A DNA stretch of 64,000 bases from Flavobacteriales bacterium UBA852 (lineage in GTDB: Bacteria; Bacteroidota; Bacteroidia; Flavobacteriales_E; Vicingaceae): contig DBGO01000007.1 of the NCBI GenBank assembly GCA_002295925.1, positions 1-64,000 of the forward strand. Direction: 5' to 3'. A model generated the notes under the pieces. It was given only the letters and a program-made list of their open reading frames with translations, was not told where the DNA came from and ran no database searches. The number at the start of each line of letters is the position of its first letter. Positions within the stretch are counted from its first letter, which is position 1. Positions 9,188-21,200 of the stretch are shown piece after piece. The position numbers and the translations under genes were made by a program.

Positions 9188-10021
9188 ATGAATTATATAG
9201 AAGTATCATTCAGCATAACACCCGAAATTCCGGGCAAAGATATTTTGGTGGCACAACTATCCGGCATAGGATTTGAAAGTTTTATGGAAGAAAAAAGGCA
9301 ATTGAAAGCTTATATTCCCGAATCCGATTTTAATGAAGAGGCAATGAAGCAAATCCCTATCCTACACGATAACGATTTTACCATTCAATATACTGTCAAT
9401 ACAATAAAAGATGAAAACTGGAACGAACAATGGGAAAGCAACTTCTCTCCTATTGAGGTAGATGATTTTTGCACAATACAAGCACCTTTTCATCAACAGC
9501 AATTCCACACCAAGCATATTATCACCATTAATCCGCAAATGTCTTTTGGCACAGGGCATCACGCAACCACCTTTATGATGATTAAAGCTATGCAAAATAT
9601 TGATTTTGCAAACAAATCCGTATTGGATATGGGATGCGGAACAGGTGTTTTAGCCATTTTGGCAAAAATGCTTGGTGCCGGTGAAACTTGGGCTATCGAC
9701 AACGACCAATGGGCTTACAACAATACGTTGGAAAATATTGCACTAAACAACACCAACGATATCAAAGTTATACACGGTGATGCTCAAAATTTACCCTTAT
9801 CCGAAACGTTCGATATAATTTTTGCCAATATCAACAGAAACATCTTACTGCAAGATATGCCCGCTTACACAAAAGCATTAAAACCAACCGGATTATTGCT
9901 TTTGAGCGGATTTTTAACCGATGATGTGCCTGTTATTGCAAAAAAAGCCGAAGATTTGAAACTTCAACATAAAGACCATTTAACAAAAGAGGAATGGAGT
10001 TTGCTTGTTTATGAAAAATAA
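9188..10021 (+). CDS. prmA: Ribosomal protein L11 methyltransferase
   Basis: 277 aa from the ATG at 9188. An in-frame start at 9152 overlaps tpiA and adds a non-conserved tail, so it is rejected. It methylates ribosomal protein L11 using S-adenosylmethionine. Seen: the linker ENWNEQWES, the INPQMSFGTGHHATT segment of PrmA, the SAM-binding motif VLDMGCGTGVLAI, and FANINRNIL near the active site. Probably co-transcribed with tpiA. Confidence 0.93.
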   Translation: MNYIEVSFSITPEIPGKDILVAQLSGIGFESFMEEKRQLKAYIPESDFNEEAMKQIPILHDNDFTIQYTVNTIKDENWNEQWESNFSPIEVDDFCTIQAPFHQQQFHTKHIITINPQMSFGTGHHATTFMMIKAMQNIDFANKSVLDMGCGTGVLAILAKMLGAGETWAIDNDQWAYNNTLENIALNNTNDIKVIHGDAQNLPLSETFDIIFANINRNILLQDMPAYTKALKPTGLLLLSGFLTDDVPVIAKKAEDLKLQHKDHLTKEEWSLLVYEK

Positions 10022-10061
10022 CAGTAAATTTATAAACATTAAAAATTAATTTTTATCCTGT

Positions 10062-13000
10062 ATGAAAAAGTTTTTTCTCTCTCTGTTTTTCGCCATTTTG
10101 TTTGTTTTAAATACCAACACCGTTTCGGCACAATACTCTACCAAAAGTTTTCCGTCCGATTCGGTTGCTTTTTTTGAAACAATGACCGACTTTTTAATGC
10201 AAGCACGCGAAAAAGAAGGAAAAAACTACATGCTCAAAGATTTTATCTACGACTGGTATGGCGGAAAATTTACCGAAGAGCAACGCAAGCAAGTGTATGA
10301 AATAACCAATTTAATGCTCAACAAGAAAAAACGCCCTTTCCCCGATTTTTACAATTATCTCTACACCATCCAACAATTTGTAAACAGTAAATATCAAACT
10401 GCCGAAAGTTTTGCCACTTGGCACGAAACGTTAAAAAAACTTCTTTCAAAAAGAAATAAAAAAATCTTTAACGATTATCTTGAGTTTAGTTCAAATCTTT
10501 TTTACGAAAACCTCATATACAAATCGCCTACCGTACAATGGGCATCCTCAAACAATAATTATAAATTTGAATACGACAGCTTGCCCAAACTTGTTTTTGA
10601 AGCCCTTGATTTAAAGTGTTATTCAAAAGGCGACAGCAGTGTCATCTATAACACTTCGGGTGTATATTATCCTACCGAAAAAAAATGGGTAGGAAAAGGC
10701 GGTAAAATAACCTGGGAACGGGCAGGTTTTTCTCGTGACAGCGTATGGGCAGAAATAGATAAATACCAAATTCTGGTAAAAACTCCCCGATACAAAATCA
10801 AAGACGTTACTTTTTACGATTTGTTTTATTTCGAAAAGCCGTTAAAAGGTTCTCTCGAAGAAAAAGTATTGGCAAACATTACACCTCAAAAAGCCAGTTA
10901 TCCGCGTTTTGACTCGTACGATAAACGTATTGTTATTAATAACCTTACCGAAAATGTTGATTACGATGGTGGTTTCTCGCTTTACGGACGCAAAGTTGTC
11001 GGGAAAGGTAACGAAGAAGAAGATGCTTTAATATTGGTGTATAACAAAGAAAATCAATTACTTTTTAAAGCTGCTTCGCAAACATTCATAATCCGCCCCG
11101 AAAAAGTGGTATCCGAAAGAGCCGCTATTACACTCTATTTGGGACAAGATTCTATTTATCATCCCGGACTTAACTTTAAACTGTTTTTAGATGAAAGAAA
11201 AATTACCCTTTACCGAAATTATGAAGGGTTAACAATTACGCCCTATTACGATTCTTTCCATCAATTAGATATGGATTTCGAGTTTTTTGTGTGGAAAATT
11301 GACGACCCGTTAATTGAGTTCACAAAACTTGTGGGAGGTACAAAATCGGATGCTCATTTTGAATCGGCTAATTATTTCAAAATGGAGCGCTTTATGCAAA
11401 TTCAAGGACGAAACGAATACAATCCCTTGGTTGTCATCAAGCATTATGTAGATAAACAAGACACAAATGTATTTCATCTCGAAGATATGGTTCGATTATT
11501 CCGCTTATCACCCAATCAGGTTGAATTGATGCTGGTTCAACTCTCTACAATGGGCTTTGTTACCTATCGTTTCGATAAAAAACAAGTTGTTGTAAAACAA
11601 AAACTTATTGACTATGTATTAAACTCCGCAGGTAAAAAAGACTATGATGTTATTGCTTTTCACTCAGATATTAAAAACGAAAGCAATGCAACGTTAAGCT
11701 TGTTAAATTTTGACTTAAAAATCCGAGGTGTTAAGAACATCTTACTTTCCGACTCACAGCAAGTAATGATTTTCCCAAAACATGGTGAAATTACAGTTAA
11801 AAAGAACCGTGATTTTGATTTTGCAGGAGTAGTACGTGCCGGTAGATTTGTATTTTTTGGTAAAGAATTCGATTTTCAATACAACAGCTTTAAAGTAAAC
11901 CTTACCAATGTTGATTCTACTATGATTTTTGCAGAAACCGGCGAAATTGATCAAAACAACAATCCGGTTATCAAACCGGTAAAATCAGTTATCGAAAATA
12001 TTAACGGTGATTTATTGATAGACAACCCGTTTAATAAATCAGGATATAAAAGTTTCCCGGAATTCCCTATTTTCAATTCCTTTAAAGAATCGTATGTATA
12101 TTACGACAGCCGTAAAATTGAAGGTGGAGTATATCACCGTGATAAGTTCTATTTTCAGTTAGAACCATTTACTATAGACAGTTTGGACAACTTTACCAAT
12201 AAATCGCTTCGTTTTGACGGAACATTTGTTTCGGCAGGAATTTTTCCCGAATTTGATGAAACGCTTACCCTTCAAGCCGACCATTCGCTTGGATTTATCC
12301 GAAAAACACCTCCCGGCGGTTATCAGGTGTACGGAGGGAAAGGAACCTTTGACAATAAAATTATGTTGAGCAACAAAGGGTTAAAAGCCGACGGTAAGTT
12401 AGAATACCTGACTTCCACCTCATATTCAAAACAATTTAATTTATACCCGGATTCACTCAATGGCATAGCTTCCGAATTTGACATCAAAGCCCAAGAATCA
12501 GGTATTGAATATCCTCCGGTAACCGGAAAAGATGTAATGATACGTTGGTATCCGAAAAAAGATTTAATGATTACTCAAAAAATAGAAAATGCTATTGTAA
12601 TGTATGATGGCATTTCAAAACTTCACGGAAGAACATTCTTACGCCCCGACGGACTTACGGGAAGAGGTTTATATGAGTTTGAACGTGCCGAAATGGAATC
12701 AAACCTTATGCGTTTCAAATACAATGAGTTCACTTCAGATACAGCCGATTTCCGACTAAAAGACCCTGAAATTGCCGGAGAATTAACATTTGCCACGAAA
12801 AATGTAAATGCCTATATTTCATTTGAAAAACGGTATGGAGAGTTTAAATCAAACGGTGGTGGTTCGGTAATTGAGTTCCCTCAAAACCAATATATCTGTT
12901 ATATGGAAGAATTTAAATGGTATATGGATAATGACGATATTGAACTTTCTGCCGGAGAAGCCGAAGCACAAGATGCTTCCGGTGTAAAACTGGAAGGTTC

Positions 13001-14519
13001 TCAATTCATCTCCATACATCCCGAGCAAGATTCTTTAAGTTTCTATTCGCCAAAAGCCAGATATGATGTCCGCAAACACATTATTCAATGTAATGACGTG
13101 AAATACATCAATGTTGCCGATGCTATGATTTATCCCGACAGCGGATTGGTAATTATTGATAAAAAAGCCAAAATGCGCACACTCGAAAATGCCCGAATTG
13201 TTGCCAACTACATTACACAATACCACAACATGTATAATGCAACTGTCAATGTATTCGGTAAACGCTCTTATGCCGGTAGCGCTTACATCGATTATGTGGA
13301 CGAACTGGATGAAAAACAAACCATTTATTTACAAACGGTTGGTGTTGATACAACCGGACAAACCATTGCCAATGGCGTCATTTCGGATACAGCACATTTT
13401 ACATTAAGCCCTCATTATGACTATCAAGGAAAAGTTAATCTTTATGGTTCGCTAGAAGAGCTCACCTTTAAAGGATATGCACGTATGAAACACGACTGCG
13501 AAATGTGTAAACCGGAATGGTTCAGCTTTAATTCAGCTATCAATCCAAAAGAAATTTACATTCCTGTAGACAGTAATACAAAAGATATCTCCGGCAACAA
13601 ACTTATCGCATCAGTATTGCTCAGCTCAGATTCTTTGGGGGCATATACCGCTTTCTTAAACCGCAAGCTGGGATACAGCCATACCGAAATGCTTAGAAGT
13701 ACGGGCTACTTATACTTTGATAAAAATTTCGAAGAATATAAAATTGCTTCGAGAGATAAAATTCAAGAAATGTCGTTTGGCGGAAATTACTTGAGTCTTA
13801 ACACCAAAAACTGTAAAGTTTACGGCGAGGGTAAAATCAACTTGGGTAATAATACCGGTCAAGTAAAAATTGATGCTGCCGGAAATATTATTCAAAATAC
13901 CATTGATAAAGAAACATTGATAGAAGCCTTAATGATGATAGATTTCTATTTTAATGATGCCGCACTTGAAAAAATGGCTAAGCATATGCTAGAAATTGCC
14001 GATGCAGAACCTACCAAAACCGATGACCCAACCTATGAAAAAGGATTGCGTGAATTATTAGGTAAAGAAACTGCAGATAAATTATTGGCTCAAGCCAGTT
14101 TATACGGAAGTTTCAAAAAAATACCTTCGGAATTACAAAAATCTCTGGTTTTAAATAAAGTGAAATTCAAGTGGAATCAAGAAACTAAATCATATATATC
14201 TTTTGGTAAAATTGGTATCGGTAACATTCTTAAAGAACAAGTAAACCGATATTTTACGGGAAAAATTGAGATTATTAAGAAAAGAAGTGGAGATGTTGTG
14301 AATATTTATATTGAGCTTGACCCCAACAATTGGTATTTCTTCACTTACCAACGTGGAATGATGCAAACCATTTCTTCCAACGACGAGTACAACACGATTA
14401 TAAAAGAAACAAAACCTGCAGACAGAAAATACAAACACCAAAAAGGCGAGCAGCCCTACCAATTTATGTACTCAACCGTTCGCAAAAAGAACGATTTCTT
14501 AAAGAAATTTGATAATTAG
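10062..14519 (+). CDS. Very large secreted protein of unknown function
   Basis: 1485 aa with a Sec signal peptide (cleavage near VSAQ, residue ~24). No family recognised. Residues ~25-170 are helical. Residues ~467-525 (from VFHLEDMVRLFRLSPNQVEL) look like a winged-helix fold, odd in an exported protein. From ~550 on it is mostly beta-strand, with repeated motifs of the type xAYISFEKRYGEFKSNGG that recall stacked beta-sandwich or beta-jellyroll proteins of the outer-membrane lipid-transport kind. It lacks a final aromatic barrel signature and shows no type IX sorting domain. It sits between prmA and plsY with short gaps. Possibly an envelope structural protein. Confidence 0.75.
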   Translation: MKKFFLSLFFAILFVLNTNTVSAQYSTKSFPSDSVAFFETMTDFLMQAREKEGKNYMLKDFIYDWYGGKFTEEQRKQVYEITNLMLNKKKRPFPDFYNYLYTIQQFVNSKYQTAESFATWHETLKKLLSKRNKKIFNDYLEFSSNLFYENLIYKSPTVQWASSNNNYKFEYDSLPKLVFEALDLKCYSKGDSSVIYNTSGVYYPTEKKWVGKGGKITWERAGFSRDSVWAEIDKYQILVKTPRYKIKDVTFYDLFYFEKPLKGSLEEKVLANITPQKASYPRFDSYDKRIVINNLTENVDYDGGFSLYGRKVVGKGNEEEDALILVYNKENQLLFKAASQTFIIRPEKVVSERAAITLYLGQDSIYHPGLNFKLFLDERKITLYRNYEGLTITPYYDSFHQLDMDFEFFVWKIDDPLIEFTKLVGGTKSDAHFESANYFKMERFMQIQGRNEYNPLVVIKHYVDKQDTNVFHLEDMVRLFRLSPNQVELMLVQLSTMGFVTYRFDKKQVVVKQKLIDYVLNSAGKKDYDVIAFHSDIKNESNATLSLLNFDLKIRGVKNILLSDSQQVMIFPKHGEITVKKNRDFDFAGVVRAGRFVFFGKEFDFQYNSFKVNLTNVDSTMIFAETGEIDQNNNPVIKPVKSVIENINGDLLIDNPFNKSGYKSFPEFPIFNSFKESYVYYDSRKIEGGVYHRDKFYFQLEPFTIDSLDNFTNKSLRFDGTFVSAGIFPEFDETLTLQADHSLGFIRKTPPGGYQVYGGKGTFDNKIMLSNKGLKADGKLEYLTSTSYSKQFNLYPDSLNGIASEFDIKAQESGIEYPPVTGKDVMIRWYPKKDLMITQKIENAIVMYDGISKLHGRTFLRPDGLTGRGLYEFERAEMESNLMRFKYNEFTSDTADFRLKDPEIAGELTFATKNVNAYISFEKRYGEFKSNGGGSVIEFPQNQYICYMEEFKWYMDNDDIELSAGEAEAQDASGVKLEGSQFISIHPEQDSLSFYSPKARYDVRKHIIQCNDVKYINVADAMIYPDSGLVIIDKKAKMRTLENARIVANYITQYHNMYNATVNVFGKRSYAGSAYIDYVDELDEKQTIYLQTVGVDTTGQTIANGVISDTAHFTLSPHYDYQGKVNLYGSLEELTFKGYARMKHDCEMCKPEWFSFNSAINPKEIYIPVDSNTKDISGNKLIASVLLSSDSLGAYTAFLNRKLGYSHTEMLRSTGYLYFDKNFEEYKIASRDKIQEMSFGGNYLSLNTKNCKVYGEGKINLGNNTGQVKIDAAGNIIQNTIDKETLIEALMMIDFYFNDAALEKMAKHMLEIADAEPTKTDDPTYEKGLRELLGKETADKLLAQASLYGSFKKIPSELQKSLVLNKVKFKWNQETKSYISFGKIGIGNILKEQVNRYFTGKIEIIKKRSGDVVNIYIELDPNNWYFFTYQRGMMQTISSNDEYNTIIKETKPADRKYKHQKGEQPYQFMYSTVRKKNDFLKKFDN

Positions 14520-14558
14520 TGTTATTTTAGCAGTTAGTTTAATTATTTTATTAAGCGA

Positions 14559-15206
14559 TTGATCAATTTACTAAACATAACATTAATCATTGCCGCATAT
14601 TTAATAGGTTCAATACCTACAGCGGTTTGGGTAGGTAAAATATTTTACAACAAAGATGTCCGCGAGTATGGCAGCGGAAATGCCGGAGCAACCAATACTT
14701 TTAGAGTATTGGGTGTAAAAGCAGGCATACCGGTATTAATTGTAGATATTTTTAAAGGTTGGCTCAGTGTTAAACTCCCCTATTTTTTTGACACGGGAAT
14801 GTTTGCTCACACTTCGTCTTTCATCAATTTTCAGCTAGTATTGGGACTTGCCGCACTGTTGGGTCATATTTTCCCGATTTATGCAGGTTTCAGAGGCGGA
14901 AAAGGAATAGCCACTCTTTTAGGAATAATTATTGCACTCGATTTCCAAGGTGCATTATTTGCCATTAGCGTATTTTTGGTTGTATTGGCAACCACACGCT
15001 ATGTATCGTTAAGTTCAATGCTTGCTGCTATGAGTTTTCCTTTATACATAATTGCAATAGAAAAAAATCCGTACTTATCCATTACAATTTTTTCCCTTTT
15101 TATTGCCATTTTAGTACTAATTACGCATCAAAAGAATATAGAACGCTTATTACGAGGAGAAGAATCGAAAATATTTTCGAAAAAAAATCATTTAGATGAT
15201 GATTAA
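14559..15206 (+). CDS. plsY: Glycerol-3-phosphate acyltransferase PlsY
   Basis: 215 aa integral membrane enzyme that moves an acyl group from acyl-phosphate to glycerol 3-phosphate, the first step of phospholipid synthesis. Seen: LIGSIPTAVWVGK in the first loop, YGSGNAGATNTFRVLG (phosphate loop) and GHIFPIYAGFRGGKGIAT, the three conserved PlsY motifs, plus five or so membrane helices. Start is TTG at 14559; there is no in-frame ATG nearby that keeps the first helix. The tail ends Lys/Asp-rich, in the cytosol. Confidence 0.93.
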   Translation: MINLLNITLIIAAYLIGSIPTAVWVGKIFYNKDVREYGSGNAGATNTFRVLGVKAGIPVLIVDIFKGWLSVKLPYFFDTGMFAHTSSFINFQLVLGLAALLGHIFPIYAGFRGGKGIATLLGIIIALDFQGALFAISVFLVVLATTRYVSLSSMLAAMSFPLYIIAIEKNPYLSITIFSLFIAILVLITHQKNIERLLRGEESKIFSKKNHLDDD

Positions 15207-15227
15207 TTGATACATTTAGAGGTTTAA

Positions 15228-18200
15228 ATGAAAGACATTCAAAAACATATTATTCTTTTATTCATTTTTGCTTTAGCAATAGTTTCGTTTAAGGCACAAA
15301 ATAATTTTAGTTCACAAGAAGAATTAAAAAAAGAAGCCGACCGTCTTTTTTACGAAAAACAATATGACAAATGTTTGCCTCTTTTTAGTCAATTATTAAG
15401 TAATTATCCCAAAGACCCAAACTACAATTATAAATTTGGTGCTTCTCAATTGTTTGCCGAAAGCGATAAAGAAAAACCTTTGAGATTTTTAAAGTTTGCG
15501 GCTTCTAAGCCAAATGTAAACCCCGAAGCGTATTACTTTTTGGGACGTGCTTATCATTTGAATTACGAATTTGATGCGGCAATCACTTACTACAATAAAT
15601 TCAAAAACAAAGCCGATAAAAAACAACTCGAAAAATTCCCCGTAGATTTACTCATTCAACAATGTAAAAATGGTAAAACACTCTTATCGGACATCAAAAA
15701 AATCAATGTTCTCGAGAAGAAAGAAGTAAAAAGAAGTGATTTTTTCCGTTCCTACAAATTAGAAGGTATTGATGGAAAAATTATTGTAAAACCGGATGAA
15801 TTTAAATCAAAATACGACTTAAAAGTCAATGAAAACTCAATCATTTATTTTCCTTCCAATGCTCGCGAGGTGTATTACTCCAGCTACGGAAAAGACGGTT
15901 CCACGGGAAAAGATATATACCGGGTAGTAAAACTCCCCAACAACGAGTGGAGCAAACCGCAACGCTTGAGTAATGCAATTAATTCACCCTACGATGAAGA
16001 TTATCCCTTTATGCACCCTGACGGAAAAACACTTTATTTCTGTTCAAAAGGGCATAACAGTATGGGAGGATACGACATATTCAAATCGGAATACGACCCT
16101 GTTTCAGGTGAATGGAGCAAACCGGTCAATCTCGATTTTGCTATCAGTTCTGCCGATGACGATATACTTTTTATCTCTGATATTGATAATAAATTTGCCT
16201 ATTTTGCCTCTAACCGCGAAAGTGGTGTAGGTTACGTAAATGTTTACAAAGTAACCGTTGAGTCGAAAAAAGAAGATATGTATGCAATGATTAAAGGACG
16301 AGTGGTAAACGAAGCCAATCCTTCCAAATCATTTGCCAAAATAACAATTATAGACCCTGCCACCAATAAAACCATAGGCATACAACATACAAACGAAAAT
16401 GGTGAATACATCATCGTTTTACCAAAGCCGGACAAAGAATATAAGTTTTTGGTAGAAACTACCGAAAATTCGCCTATTCATTCGGCAACCATAAAAGTAC
16501 CGCCTGTTGAAAAAGATATGGCTGTAAAACAAGAATTAATATTTTCCGGTCAGGGTGATGCACAAAAAATGGTGGTAAAAAACATGTTTGACGAAACGGT
16601 TACCCTTACCCCATCTGATCCTTTGTATGTTGAGCACGTCATTAAACGCACAGCCAAGTTGGATGTTAACACATCTGAAGAAGAGCTTTCTTCAAGAGAA
16701 ACAGCTTCGAATGAACAAGAAACTGAAACCACCCCTGCCGAAACAGTGTCAAAAGAAGTGGCGCTGACAAAAACCGAAGAAGCATTAAATACATTTACAG
16801 AAACTTACGAAAAAGCCCAAAAAGAAGCGAATGCTGCATTTGAATATGCAAAAAATAAAAGCAAAGAAGCTCAAAACCTGTTAAAGGAACTCAATGATTT
16901 AAGAGAACAACTTGCCGATGAATCATTATCTGAAAATGAGAAATATTCTATTCGAAATAAAATAAAGCAAAAAGAATTTGAAGCGGCACTTGCCGCAAAC
17001 GAAGCCAACACGGCTTACGCATTAGCATTAGGTTTGGAAAGTGATGCACAAGCAAAAAAACAAGATGTTCAAAAAATTGAAAATTTGTTGCAGAATCTTG
17101 AAAACACTGACAATAACAGTGAAATTGCGCAAATCTATCAATCGGTTGAAGAAACAATAAACAACAATAACATCAACACTTTAAGTTCAGATATTGAATT
17201 AGAACGATTGAGTGAAAAATACGAAACTTCCAAAGAAAAATACAATACCCAAGAACAATATTTGAGAGAGTTAAAAAATAATCGAGCCGATATTGAAAAA
17301 CAAATTGCCGACTTACAAAAACAACGCGACAACAGTAAAAAGAAAAAAGAATACGAAGCCCTTGACAGTCAAATTGCAACATTAAAAATTGATTTAGACG
17401 ACATTAACTTTGACATTGAAAATGCCCAAACAAAATTAAAAACCTTAAAAGAGCAATATGCCATTGACGAACAAGCGTATTTATCGGGAAAAGAAATTGT
17501 CAATTACATAAAATCTACCGATGCCAATACCGTAATTACCGATGATGCAAAAAAACAACTGGCTTACAATATAGGCGCTTTTGAGCAAGAAAATTTATTA
17601 GCGCACTATCCTGTAAAAGAAAATACCGAACAAAACGAAACTCAAACGACTACCTCAACTTCGTCATCTGAAGAAATAACTTACGAAGATTTAAAAGACC
17701 AATACGATATTATAGATGAAAACGGCAACCTTATCAATTACTCGGCAGAATACAGCAATAAACTTGCCGAAACCGATAATATTACCGACCCTTTTCAAAA
17801 AAATCTGCAAATTGCAAAAATCAATCAAGATTGGATAAATGATATTAATCAGGAAATAAAAATTAAAAAGCAAATTGCTGAAACCACGCAAGACGTCTCT
17901 AAAAAAATGAAGTTGGAAGATGAAATTGCATCTTTACAAGAACTCAAAAAACAAAAGCAACAAGAAACTGAGCAATTGCTGGCGCAATCCGAACAAAATA
18001 ATGAAACCGTAAATAATACCGCAGAAAATACTTCACAAGCAAATAATGAGGAGAAATTCCCTCAAATTGTAGAAGTAGAACCGGTAGAAATTGAAGATGA
18101 AAACGGTGAAATTATTGATTTTGTCACACCAATTGAAGAAGAACTGCAAGCTGCAGAATCTATTGAAAATGAAAAAGAACGAAATTTAGCCAAAGCCAAA

Positions 18201-21200
18201 GCTTATCAAAAATGGGCAAATGCAACCAACGAAGTTTTAACCCTTAAAAAATTAGATTTAGCCCAAGCAGATGAAGCGGATAAAGTATTTATAGAGTCGG
18301 AAATCAATACATTGGAGCAAATTGCACAAGAAAAGTACAATTTAGCCAAACAATACTACGAAGCCGCCGAAGGTGAAGAAGCGTTGGCACAACAAAACGA
18401 AACACAAAACGAACAAAACTCCTCCGAAGAATCGTTTACCGAAATACTGGAAACAGAGAACATTCCGGAAAATATTACCCAAGCCGGAATATTGGATGAT
18501 AAAGGAGAGTTAATCGACTATTCTTCAAACTTTAAAGAAGAATTATCTCAATATGAAGATAATCCCGAAAAGCAAAATGAAATTCGGAAAGAATGGAACA
18601 ATAAACTTGAAGCTGAAATTGCATACCAAGAATGGAAATTGCAAGATACGGATGATTTAAATGAAAAAATCAACATCAAAAATAAAATCAATAAATTAGA
18701 ACAACAAATTGAGTTAAATAATATTGAAATTACCAATACCGAAGAAAGTTTTGCCTTTACGGAATCGCAAAACTCTGAAAATGCTGAAAATACAAATACT
18801 CGAACCGAATCATCCGAAAATGAAACTTCAACAGAAACCGGCTCGAATGAATCGACAGAAAATATTGCAGAAAATGAAGAATTGACAACACAAACCGAAA
18901 CCACACAAGAAACTCAAACGACCAATACAACCGAAGAAACGGCTCAACAAATCAATGAAGAGCCCACAAACAACCAAAAAGAAATTCAAGAAACCATCAA
19001 CCAGAAACCACTGGACCAATATAATTATACCAATGAAGATGATTTTTCGGATATAAAATACAACAACAACCTTACTTATCAATATCCAAAAGCGCAAACC
19101 GACTTGGCAAAAGCCAAAAGATTAAAACAAGAAGCTGCCGCATTGTATGAAGAAAGTAATCTGCTTAGAGCGCAAATGCAGCAAACACAAGATGAGCAAC
19201 TCAGAAAAGAATTATTGGAAAAATCGGATGAAAAATTGCGCCAATCGGAAGAAAAACAACTTCTAATTGCTCAATTATACGGCAATGCCAATACAGACGA
19301 ATATTTTAATAATCAACAGATATTACAAAATCTGAACAATGATATAAAAAATGATGAAACATCATTTGCCGAAGTGTTGATGGACGAAGCCAATTATTAT
19401 TTTGCCGAAGCGGAAAAATTGCGTCGACAAGCCGAAAAATACCCCAACTTTTCGTCAAAAGCCGGGGCTTTGCAAAAAGCTTACGAATATGAGTTGAAAG
19501 CTATTGACAAACAACGAAAAGCCATAGAAATTTATAAAAAATCAGCACCGCAAAAATCTGCCGAAATTATAGCATCTGTTAAAACGGTTGTTTCTACAAA
19601 TGAAGAATTGGCAAGCACAAATACCGAGAATCCATCTTCTGAAGAGAATAATTTGCTTGCAAATAATTTACAAGAAAAAACATCTCCGTCAGAAACAACA
19701 CAAACTCCTGTATTACCCGAAAATTTCAACCAATTTGCTACAACCAACCCTAAAGCCGAGCGTTTAATTAAAGAAGCCGAAATTTTAGAGCAAGAAGCGT
19801 TTGATTTACAAAGTCAAGCCGACTTTTTGCGCGACAGTGCCAATACTTCAATTAAGAAGAAAAAAATAAAAGAAGCTGTTTTTGCACAAGCAGACGAACT
19901 GGAAAAACAAGCACAAGAAAAACAAACAAAAGCTCAAGAACTTCGTCAAGAAGCTGAGCAAGAAAATGAAAAATTAGCCGAATTAAACCAAAAATTGGCT
20001 GAAAATCACCGTGAATTAAGCAACACCGAACTTTCGGAAAATGAAGAACAAACGTTAAACAATCTTTCCGGAGAAGAAATTCAAAACATTGTTCAAAGCG
20101 AAGAATTTAACACATTTAAAGAGAAAAAATCTACCGCTCGCCGTTTGGTAAAGGAGGCAGAAGTTGAATATGTAGAAGCCGAAAAGGTTAAAAAAGAAAT
20201 GGAATCGCAAAACGCTTTGATTGGCGCCATTAAAGCCCTGGCTTCTTCATCTGACGAACCCGGACGCAAAGAAAAAGCCCAAGAGCAAATTGCCGAAATG
20301 CAACGTCGTATTAAAGAAAACAGCGAAAAAATGCAACAACTGCAAAAGAGTGCGCAAGAAAAAGAAGAAAAAGCCCTTTCGCTAAATCAAGATGCTGAAG
20401 AAATTTTGACAACATTGCCGCAAGAAAAAGTATTGGCTTTTACGGCGCTGGAAAAATCTGAGGAAAGCGGAACAATTCAAACAACCGAACAATTGGCTGA
20501 AAATACTTCTCCAAATCAAAATGAAAGAAATACCGCTCCTCAAGAAGAAAGCAACGAATCACCGGAAGAAATCAGCACAAATCAAAATACAGAACAAAAC
20601 CGGGAAGAAAACATTACTTTCAACCAACCAAATGAAACAACTGAAACTACAGAAAATGAAACAACAACTACTCAAGAGCAAGAAGAGTTAGTCGTTACGG
20701 AAAACACAACAGAGCAACCCGAAGAAAGCTCAAATTCTACAAATGAAAATAGTACGGAAAACCTTTCGGAAAATGTAAATCAAACCGAAGAAACGAATTT
20801 CTCACAGGAAAACACACAACCTGAAGAAACAACCCAAACAGAAGAATTGACAACTCAAAATGAAGTTACCCAACCCGAAACAACCAACAGTACAGCAGAA
20901 AATATTTCTTCTGTAGAAAATAAACCAATTGAACAGTTGGCTCGCGAACCTTTACCCAAACAGCTCAATGTTCCGGCTTATTTCAAATTAAGTAACAGCA
21001 AAGTAGCCGCTTACAATGAAAACAATCCTATTCCGCGCAATCCGGAAATGCCAGAGGGGTTAATTTTTAAAGTTCAAGTTGGAGCGTTTAGAAATCCAAT
21101 TCCTCAAAATCATTTTAAAGGATTTGCCCCAATTATGGCAGAAGATGCCGGAAATGGCATTACGCGTTACACTGCCGGTTTATTTACCGATTTTAATGCT

